DNA of 51,620 nt from JBAXQQ01 sp037131695 (lineage in GTDB: Bacteria; Armatimonadota; Hebobacteria; CAIYQO01): the NCBI GenBank assembly GCA_964638715.1, contig CAZWZF010000032.1:1-51620 (forward strand), given 5' to 3'. Shown here one piece after another: positions 45,356 through 51,620 of this stretch. A model generated the notes under the pieces. It was not told the DNA's origin. It made no database searches and was given only the letters and a program-made list of their open reading frames with translations. Position numbers and translations under genes: made by a program. Within the stretch, counting starts at the first letter, position 1. Each line of letters opens with the position of its first letter.

Positions 45356-46399
45356 ATGGATGAACTTTTTATCGGTATTTCCGGCATTAACGCGATAGAT
45401 AATCCCGGTCCCGGCATCGGTGTGGCGCGGTCGCTAATCGAAGACCCCACCTTGAAAACCAGAATTGTCGGGCTTGCTTACGACGCGATGGAACCGGGCA
45501 TATACATGGACTGGGTAGTGGAAAAGTCATACATTCTGCCATATCCATCCGGCGATAATGACGCATTTATTGATCGACTTCTATACATTAAACACAGTTA
45601 CGGGCTTGATATCGTCATTCCCAACCTTGACGCTGAATTGCCGCTATATATAAAAAATGCCGCGAAACTAAAAAGTCATGGCATCCACACTTTCCTACCC
45701 AATATGGAGCAATTCAAGTTGCGGGGGAAAGACCACCTGAATGATATAGCGGAAAGAATCGCCATTTCGCTGCCAGCAACAAAAGTCGTCAGCAGTATTG
45801 ACGAGTTTCTGCTGGCAATTACCGAAGTCGGCCTGCCGGTAATGGTGAAAGGGGCCTTTTACAAGGCGTATAAATGTTTCACCACCGCAGTGGCTATCTC
45901 GCATTACCACGAGTTAGTGGCGGAATGGGGTTATCCAATTATTGTGCAGCAGGTGGTAGCCGGTGAAGAGTTGAATGTCGTTGGGCTTGGCGATGGTGAA
46001 GGAAATTCGCTTGGGATGGTGGGCATTAAAAAGCTGTCTGTTACCGCATTGGGGAAAATATGGACCGGAGTGACGGTGAAAAACGATAAAATGCTTAAAG
46101 CAACGGAAAATTTCATCCGCGAGTTTAAATGGCGCGGTCCGTTTGAGATGGAATGCATCATCACCACTGATGATGAAATATTTCTCATTGAGATTAACCC
46201 GCGTTTTCCGGCATGGGTATATTTTGCGACCGGTATCGGCATAAATCTTCCATCGCGACTGGTACATCAGTGCATGGGATTGCCGCTGCCGCCATTGCCG
46301 GATTATGAAGCCGGCAAACTTTTCATCCGCTATACCTACGAATTAGTTACTGATATGGAAAATTTTCAGAAGACGGTAACACGGGGAGAAGCACCATGA
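45356..46399 (+). CDS. ATP-grasp ligase
   Basis: This 347-aa ATP-grasp enzyme is of the carboxylate-amine ligase group (PylC/CarB-like layout). The N-terminal Rossmann-like part has IGISGINAIDNPGPGIGVARSL near 6-27. The ATP-grasp part shows LPVMVKGAFYKAYKC (ATP-binding Lys) near 161-175, PIIVQQVVAGEELNVVGLGDG near 195-215, and the metal-binding block EMECIITTDDEIFLIEINPRFPAWV near 262-286. It should join a carboxylate to an amine via an acyl-phosphate. AAGGGG lies six bases before the ATG. ATGA overlap with the decarboxylase gene ties the two activities together. Confidence 0.88.
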   Translation: MDELFIGISGINAIDNPGPGIGVARSLIEDPTLKTRIVGLAYDAMEPGIYMDWVVEKSYILPYPSGDNDAFIDRLLYIKHSYGLDIVIPNLDAELPLYIKNAAKLKSHGIHTFLPNMEQFKLRGKDHLNDIAERIAISLPATKVVSSIDEFLLAITEVGLPVMVKGAFYKAYKCFTTAVAISHYHELVAEWGYPIIVQQVVAGEELNVVGLGDGEGNSLGMVGIKKLSVTALGKIWTGVTVKNDKMLKATENFIREFKWRGPFEMECIITTDDEIFLIEINPRFPAWVYFATGIGINLPSRLVHQCMGLPLPPLPDYEAGKLFIRYTYELVTDMENFQKTVTRGEAP

Positions 46400-47754
46400 A
46401 AAAAGCCTATGAAAAACCGGTCATAAAGAAATTGCACACCGGTATGATAAATAAATTCGGGTACAACCCGGCGTATGCCCGCAAGGTGCGCGCTGATATT
46501 GATGGTGCTTCAATAGACAGCCTGGTGGCGCAGTTCGGCTCTCCGCTTTTTGTGTATTCAGAACATACCATTTGTCAAAAATACCGCCAGATGCGCACCG
46601 CGTTTACCACTCGCTACCCCAACGTGGTTTTTGGCTGGTCATACAAAACTAATTATCTCGGTGCTATCTGCGCTATTATGCATAAACAAGGTTCCATAGC
46701 GGAGGTTGTCTCGGAAATGGAATATGACAAGGCGCGTTCACTTGGTGTTCCCGGTGAAAAGATTATTTTCAACGGGCCGCATAAATCACTCGAAGCGCTT
46801 GAAATAGCCGCCAGCGAAGGCGCGATAATAAATATTGACCACCTTGATGAATTACATGACCTGGAACAAATAGCAAAGAAACTTGGCAAACAGATTACTG
46901 TCGGGATGCGGCTAAACCTGGATTCGGGTATTCACCCGCAATGGTCGCGGTTCGGCTTTAATCTTGAAAGCGGACAGGCATTGGAAGCCGCCAAACGCAT
47001 AAAACAAGGCGGCAGGCTGATATTGAATGGTTTGCATTGCCACATCGGCACTTATATTATGGAAGCGTCCGCTTACGCGAAACAGATAACGAAGATGGTA
47101 GAGTTCGCCTATGAAGTAGAAAAAGAGGTTAAGTTTTCTATCGAATATTTTGATATCGGCGGTGGGTTTCCTTCGCGCAGTAGACTGAAAGGCGTCTATC
47201 TTCCCCCGGATGTTTCACTGCCATCAATAGATGATTTTGCCGAAGCAATTACCCAGGCGTTATCCAAAGCACTGCGACCGGGTGACTTTCCGAAATTGAT
47301 ATTGGAGTCTGGACGCGCGTTAGTGGATGAAGCCGGCAGCCTGATAACCACTATAACAGCATCAAAACGGCTGGTTGATGGCGACGGCACCCGGGCATAT
47401 ATTATTGATGCCGGGATAAATCTGCTTTACACCTCAACCTGGTACAAGTTCAATATTGAAATAGACCGCGAAGTCGGCGGGGTAAACGAAAACAGCGTTA
47501 TTTATGGTCCGTTATGCATGAATATTGACGTGGTGGATGAAGGCATTGCGCTGCCGCCACTGACGCGCGGAACCCGGCTAATCATATCACCGGTGGGTGC
47601 ATATAACCAGTCTCAATCGATGCAGTTTATCGAATATAGACCGGCATCGGTGTTAATCGGAGAGAATGGCGAAGTAGACCTTATCCGCGAAGCCGAAGAC
47701 CTGTCTGATATAACCCGGCGCGAAAAAATGCCCGCGCGATTGGCACTAAGGTAG
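46396..47754 (+). CDS. Fold-III PLP decarboxylase (LysA-like) with leader-like N-terminus
   Basis: This 452-aa enzyme is of the diaminopimelate/ornithine decarboxylase family. The PLP lysine is in FGWSYKTNY near 78-86. GLHCHIGT is near 214-221, the phosphate-binding FDIGGGFP near 254-261, ILESGRALVDEAG near 302-314, and the active-site YGPLCMNIDVVDE near 373-385. The first 45 residues precede the family fold and read KKAYEKPVIKKLHTGM, which resembles the YxxPxL leader box recognised by PqqD/RRE domains in lasso peptides. It overlaps the ATP-grasp gene (ATGA) and lies five bases before the transporter gene. It may decarboxylate a free or ligated amino acid. Confidence 0.88.
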   Translation: MKKAYEKPVIKKLHTGMINKFGYNPAYARKVRADIDGASIDSLVAQFGSPLFVYSEHTICQKYRQMRTAFTTRYPNVVFGWSYKTNYLGAICAIMHKQGSIAEVVSEMEYDKARSLGVPGEKIIFNGPHKSLEALEIAASEGAIINIDHLDELHDLEQIAKKLGKQITVGMRLNLDSGIHPQWSRFGFNLESGQALEAAKRIKQGGRLILNGLHCHIGTYIMEASAYAKQITKMVEFAYEVEKEVKFSIEYFDIGGGFPSRSRLKGVYLPPDVSLPSIDDFAEAITQALSKALRPGDFPKLILESGRALVDEAGSLITTITASKRLVDGDGTRAYIIDAGINLLYTSTWYKFNIEIDREVGGVNENSVIYGPLCMNIDVVDEGIALPPLTRGTRLIISPVGAYNQSQSMQFIEYRPASVLIGENGEVDLIREAEDLSDITRREKMPARLALR

Positions 47755-47758
47755 ATTT

Positions 47759-49804
47759 ATGAAGGCATACCTGAAAGCGATAATTCATTGTTACGCCGAC
47801 CTGTTTTTTATCAGCAATGCCGCCATTGCGGGGTTGATTATTCTCGCTGTGACATTTGTTAATCCGCAAATTGCGCTGGCAGGAATCATTGCCATTGTCG
47901 CGGCATACCTGGGTGCGATCCTGTTGCGAATGGACAAGCAATTTTTAGAATACGGCTACTACACCTACAATCCGCTTTTAGTCGGCATGTCTATAGGTTA
48001 TCTTTTCAACCTTACGCCGTTATCGATATTATTCATTGTTGTTGCCGGTATACTCACATTTCTGGTAACCATATTTCTGGCAAATTTCCTGATGACTTAC
48101 CTGCGGCTGCCGGTATTAAGCATGCCATTTGTAATTGTCAGCACTGTCGCATACCTTGCTACCGTGCATTACAAGACGACGCTATCTCTCAGTTCACATA
48201 CCGGATTTTCTTTTTTATCTTATGATTTCGGATTGCCGTTTTGGCTGGCTGGTTTCTTCAAAGCTTCCGGGGCGATTTTATTTGCCCCCAGTGTTGCCGT
48301 GGGAATATTGCTGTGTTTAATCCTGCTGCGCCATTCGCGAATACTTTTTCTGCTGGCAGCACTTGGTTATTATGCCGGTACCGCTATTCATATACTCATG
48401 ACCGGGTCGGCGACGGCAGCCTTTGCCGATACCAATAGTTTTAACTATATATTCATCGCAATGGCAGTAGGCGGGATTTTTCTCATTCCATCAATTAACA
48501 GTTACCTGCTGGCAATCATCGCGGTGGCAATAGCAAGCATAGTTATGGATGCAACAAGTGTATTCTGGTATTACTATGGTGTGCCTGTATTCACGCTGCC
48601 ATTTAATATCGTGACGCTGGGAATGATTTATGTCCTGGCACTGGTTCGCCATCCGATGGTTCCCGTTAATATGGGACGAACACCTGAAGAAACGCTGGAA
48701 AGCTTTCTCGCTAATAACCTGCGTTTCCGCGACCAATTTCGCACTCTTTACCTGCCTTTTATCGGGTGTTGGACGGTATGGCAAGGGTTTCAAGGTGCAT
48801 GGACGCATAAAGGGAAATGGAGTAACGCTTACGACTTTGTCATCAGCGACGAAAACGGCGATACCCACAGTGGCAGCGGCGCCGATTTGGATGATTATTA
48901 CTGCTTTAACAAACCGGTGCTGGCTCCGACTCGCGGACGCGTGGTTCAAGTGATAGATAATTTACCAAGCAACGCGATTGGTGATGCTGATGAGCTAAAC
49001 CGCTGGGGTAATCTGGTTATCATTCAGGATCCGCGCGGGTTTTACGTGGAGATTTCGCATTTTGCGGAAAAATCTATTACTGTAAAGAAAGATGATTGGG
49101 TAGAACACGGTGCATTTCTCGGGCTGTGCGGCAACAGCGGTTATTCGCCGCAGCCGCATATCCACATACAGGTGCAGGCAGCAGAAATAATAGGCGATAC
49201 CACATTGCCATTTTCTTTTGTGAGTTATATTGACAACGGTGAATACCAATCCAATAATATACCACCGGAAAAGAATGTCATTGAGCCGCTTTATCGAGAT
49301 AAACACCTTGAAAACACTGTCGCATTCATTATTGATGATGAGCAATGCTACACCATAAACCATAATAAAAAAGTTGTAGGCGAACTAAAAATGAAGGTAA
49401 AAATGGCGTCTGATTCAACATTCTATTTTGAAACCACACGCGGACAGCTATATTTTGGGAAAAGCGATAATACTTTCTATCTCTATCGTCTAACCGGCGA
49501 CGATCCCTGGCTGCGTTTGCTATTCAGAACACTGCCAAGAATGCCGCTGACATATCGTGAAGGAATGACCTGGTCCGACAACATTCCGCAGGGAATTGTA
49601 TCATCCCGGTTATACAAAGTCATAAAAGGTTTCTTCAGCGCAATCTGGCAACAACTGGCAACAAAAAAAGTAACACTGCGATTCATTAATGAAAACCGCA
49701 TAGAATCAACGATTGATAAAAAATGCGCCTATGTAGAACTTGACCGCAACAAAGGATTTGCCCGGGTAGAGGCTGGCGGTTTCGTCTTTGAGCGAAAATC
49801 CTGA
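47759..49804 (+). CDS. Urea transporter-M23 peptidase-like fusion
   Basis: This is a 681-aa fusion. Residues 1 to about 305 have ten or so hydrophobic segments and urea-transporter-type blocks (YNPLLVGMSIGYLF near 72-85, LPVLSMPFVIVS near 119-130, FNYIFIAMAVGGIFLIPS near 225-242, and TLPFNIVTLGMIYVL near 279-293). Residues about 330-490 look like an M23/LytM lysostaphin domain (PVLAPTRGRVVQVIDN, WGNLVIIQDPRGFYVEISHF, PQPHIHIQ). The first zinc motif, normally HxGxD, reads SNAYD, so metal binding and activity may be lost. A beta-rich tail ends the protein. Last gene of the operon, five bases after the decarboxylase gene. It may move the product or a small amide across the membrane. Confidence 0.85.
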   Translation: MKAYLKAIIHCYADLFFISNAAIAGLIILAVTFVNPQIALAGIIAIVAAYLGAILLRMDKQFLEYGYYTYNPLLVGMSIGYLFNLTPLSILFIVVAGILTFLVTIFLANFLMTYLRLPVLSMPFVIVSTVAYLATVHYKTTLSLSSHTGFSFLSYDFGLPFWLAGFFKASGAILFAPSVAVGILLCLILLRHSRILFLLAALGYYAGTAIHILMTGSATAAFADTNSFNYIFIAMAVGGIFLIPSINSYLLAIIAVAIASIVMDATSVFWYYYGVPVFTLPFNIVTLGMIYVLALVRHPMVPVNMGRTPEETLESFLANNLRFRDQFRTLYLPFIGCWTVWQGFQGAWTHKGKWSNAYDFVISDENGDTHSGSGADLDDYYCFNKPVLAPTRGRVVQVIDNLPSNAIGDADELNRWGNLVIIQDPRGFYVEISHFAEKSITVKKDDWVEHGAFLGLCGNSGYSPQPHIHIQVQAAEIIGDTTLPFSFVSYIDNGEYQSNNIPPEKNVIEPLYRDKHLENTVAFIIDDEQCYTINHNKKVVGELKMKVKMASDSTFYFETTRGQLYFGKSDNTFYLYRLTGDDPWLRLLFRTLPRMPLTYREGMTWSDNIPQGIVSSRLYKVIKGFFSAIWQQLATKKVTLRFINENRIESTIDKKCAYVELDRNKGFARVEAGGFVFERKS

Positions 49805-49820
49805 CACAAATAAATTATTA

Positions 49821-49843
49821 TTGTGATAAAATTGTGATATTTG
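49821..49843 (+). promoter_or_regulatory. TGTGATA double element upstream of the secreted-protein gene
   Basis: Second copy of the element at 44815-44837 (TTGTGATA, four bases, TGTGATATTTG), ending 52 bases before the start codon. It implies that this gene and the PqqD-like operon answer to the same regulator or sigma factor. Confidence 0.55.
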
Positions 49844-49895
49844 TTTTGTATTATAGATTAAATAGAGAATTTCAAACAATATAAAGGAGACGACC

Positions 49896-51170
49896 ATGAA
49901 AACACTGATTAAAAACGTAATGTTGCTTTTATGCATGATATTAACTTTCAGTGCGTTAGCGCAGGGACAGAATCCGCCACCGCGTGATGGTGGTTCGGGA
50001 AAACCTGCACCGCGTGATGATGCCGGAAAGTATACCCTTGAACAGGCTATTTCTGACCGGGCCCAACTGAATACTATTGCTTTCAGCGGCCTGGCTTTTC
50101 TCACCGGTTCATTCGGTTGTGATACTTTTCTGCCGCCGGGCAAGGTATCTGACTATTTCGGTTTTCAATATATGCGCGATGTGCAGGCAAAGGGAATGGG
50201 GCATAACACCGATTTTCTTACCCGTATCGCCAATAACATGATATATATTTTGACAGATGAACAACGCGCGCAATTAATTGCCTTGGGGAAAGAACAGGAA
50301 AGTCAGGTAAATACTCTCGCCTACAAGCGTTTTCCGCTTATTCTTGCGTTCTGTCGACAATTGTCCGGTGAAATACCTGCTGGAAGCGCGGGGTTGGACA
50401 AAGATGCGGTGAAAAAATGTGTCGCTGACATATTTACTCTCGATGGTCAACTGGCTTATCAGCGCGCCACTGTCTGCGGCAAGATTCTCAGCAGCCTTAG
50501 CGACAAACAGAAAGCCTATCTGGCAAAGTTGAAATTCTCGGATTATACCACCTGGCCAGAGATGGCGGAACCGCTGGATAAACGCACCATGTCTCATGGT
50601 ACCAATGTGCTGGTAATGACCTATGCCAGTGAAATGTTTAGCTGGTACGCGGGTTCGGTATACGCTGACACTTATTTTTGTCCGGAACGCCATGGAACAT
50701 ATTTTGGCGGATTTTACATGAAAGACGCGCCGGCAATGGGACAAAAAAATTATACTATCAGTACCAGTCTTACCGGCGATAGCGGTGAACAGTTTCTTGC
50801 GACATTGAATACTGTTCAGCGGGAAAAAATTACCAGTATTGTCGACTTGCAGCGTGCTGATCTGCAAGAAATAGTGAAAACCAGGCAGGCTATTTCCACA
50901 GAATTGCGTAAATTTATCACTGGTGGTACTGCGGATAAAACAAAAGTTCTCGCGCTATCTAAACGATATGGCGAGTTGGATGGCGAGATATCATATTATT
51001 ACGCCACTCGTTTTGCCGAGGTGTGGAAAAGTCTGACAACAACCCAAAAAGCAACTCTTGTGAAACTGCGAAATATGACGATAACCCCCAAAGGTGCTTT
51101 CGTATATTCTGAACCAATATCCATACCGCAAATCGTTAACTCTGACGCATTATTTAGTGCCGTAAAATAA
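49896..51170 (+). CDS. Secreted helical protein with internal duplication and LTxxQ motifs
   Basis: This is a 424-aa exported protein. A signal peptide covers about residues 1-24 (NVMLLLCMILTFSALA), then a Pro/Gly/Asp-rich linker. The rest is two similar halves. GSFGCDTFLPPG...DYFGFQYMRD near 70-98 is echoed by GSVYADTYFCPE...YFGGFYMKD near 253-280, and each is followed by helices. LTDEQRAQL, LSDKQKAYL and LTTTQKATL recall the LTxxQ motif of Spy/CpxP-type periplasmic chaperones. Four or more cysteines could form disulfides. AAAGGAG lies eight bases before the ATG. It could be a substrate or periplasmic partner of the adjacent cluster; a chaperone role is only suggested. Confidence 0.75.
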   Translation: MKTLIKNVMLLLCMILTFSALAQGQNPPPRDGGSGKPAPRDDAGKYTLEQAISDRAQLNTIAFSGLAFLTGSFGCDTFLPPGKVSDYFGFQYMRDVQAKGMGHNTDFLTRIANNMIYILTDEQRAQLIALGKEQESQVNTLAYKRFPLILAFCRQLSGEIPAGSAGLDKDAVKKCVADIFTLDGQLAYQRATVCGKILSSLSDKQKAYLAKLKFSDYTTWPEMAEPLDKRTMSHGTNVLVMTYASEMFSWYAGSVYADTYFCPERHGTYFGGFYMKDAPAMGQKNYTISTSLTGDSGEQFLATLNTVQREKITSIVDLQRADLQEIVKTRQAISTELRKFITGGTADKTKVLALSKRYGELDGEISYYYATRFAEVWKSLTTTQKATLVKLRNMTITPKGAFVYSEPISIPQIVNSDALFSAVK

Positions 51171-51202
51171 ACAATGTAATAAATTACAGGATAATTTTAT
51201 GC

Positions 51203-51231
51203 AATAGCCAGGTTTTAAACCTGGCTATTGA
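51203..51231. terminator. Palindromic terminator-like hairpin
   Basis: Perfect 14-base arms (CAATAGCCAGGTTT with AAACCTGGCTATTG) around a single T, 33 bases after the stop of the secreted-protein gene. No long T-run follows, so it may equally be a copy of the AGGTTT-AAACCT repeat also seen at 35703. Confidence 0.6.
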
Positions 51232-51351
51232 TTGTTTATATTCAGCACCTTGTTTTGTATAAGTGGTTAATAATGGTCGTTTCGATTAATTCAGCGACTG
51301 GTTCTGATCATTTTAAAATAACCTTAAGTGAAGGATTATAATTATATTAAT

Positions 51352-51521
51352 TCAGGACTTTCGCTTAGAATTATGTAGGGGCAATCCCTTTGTGGTTGCC
51401 CCTTCGCCTACTGCATTAATTCAGATAAGGAACTGCAAAGGATAATTGTTACGGATGAAAATCATACTGTAGGCGCGGGCAACCACAAAGGGATTGCCCC
51501 TACAGTTAAGCGATAGTCCTG
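51352..51521. repeat. MITE-like inverted-repeat element
   Basis: About 170 bases with long imperfect terminal inverted repeats. The outer parts CAGGACT and CGCTTA have matching complements, and a 27-base core arm (51375-51401) is exactly complementary to 51477-51503. Similarity continues inward to GCCTAC. The middle is AT-rich and non-coding. The GTAGGGGCAATCCC core is of a kind often scattered through large bacterial genomes. The remaining 100 bases of the window show nothing recognisable. Confidence 0.75.
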
Positions 51522-51620
51522 TAATTAATTCATTTTTCATTTAATTTTATTTTTCATATATTTACAGTAACTATTCAGACTCGTCAGTTTTAACCAATGC
51601 AAAAAAATAAAAAATATTTT

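Noticed and set aside
1..51620. CRISPR array
   Set aside because: Tandem repeats present are 7 to 13 bases long without regular unique spacers, and there are no cas genes.

Overview
The window joins two kinds of DNA at a tRNA-Glu gene near 27,520. Positions 1 to about 27,520 look like the right-hand part of an integrated mobile defence island; its left end is not in view. Positions 27,520 to 51,620 look like resident chromosome. The host is probably a Gram-negative environmental bacterium: there are lipoprotein and Sec signal sequences, exported multidomain proteins and many short palindromic or heptameric intergenic repeats. These repeats and the exported FAD, SGNH and beta-propeller proteins remind me of Lentisphaerota, Planctomycetota or related candidate phyla, but that is an impression and not a marker-gene assignment.

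Island, left part (1,083-19,113): a complete type I BREX phage-defence locus on the plus strand in the order brxA, brxB, brxC, pglX, pglZ, brxL. Between pglX and pglZ sits an AT-rich accessory block: an OLD-like ATPase with a DUF4276 (Toprim-like) partner, then a fused DUF262-DUF1524 (GmrSD/BrxU-like) nuclease. A CoiA-like zinc-finger protein follows brxL. Most genes overlap or nearly touch, so the locus is probably one or a few long transcripts.

Island, right part (19,458-27,576): a leftward operon holds a group II intron-like reverse transcriptase without an intron, an unrecognised protein with a possible frameshift, and a protein whose C-terminal half resembles the phage Gp37/Gp68 (DUF5131) fold but lacks its cysteines. 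It is preceded by about 0.75 kb of hairpin-rich non-coding DNA. A rightward operon holds a small protein, a catalytic-domain-only serine recombinase and a full large serine recombinase whose reading frame runs into tRNA-Glu. An exact 18-bp inverted repeat sits once on the upstream side of each operon, pointing outward. I regard the reverse transcriptase operon plus its leader as the best candidate for an undescribed system.

Chromosome (27,520-51,620): tRNA-Glu and tRNA-Gln; a lipoprotein; an FAD oxidoreductase; a peptidase MA-like protease with an FHA protein; a GNAT acetyltransferase; an SGNH hydrolase; an AMMECR1-domain protein; nadD; a 1,370-residue exported protein; glycogen phosphorylase; a sugar-phosphate transferase and rfbA (surface polysaccharide). 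Then comes a plus-strand cluster of a tandem PqqD-like protein, an ATP-grasp enzyme, a fold-III PLP decarboxylase with a lasso-leader-like N-terminus, and a urea transporter-M23 fusion. Next to it is a secreted two-repeat protein with the same upstream element. This cluster looks like a peptide- or amino-acid-modifying pathway and is the second candidate for an undescribed system.
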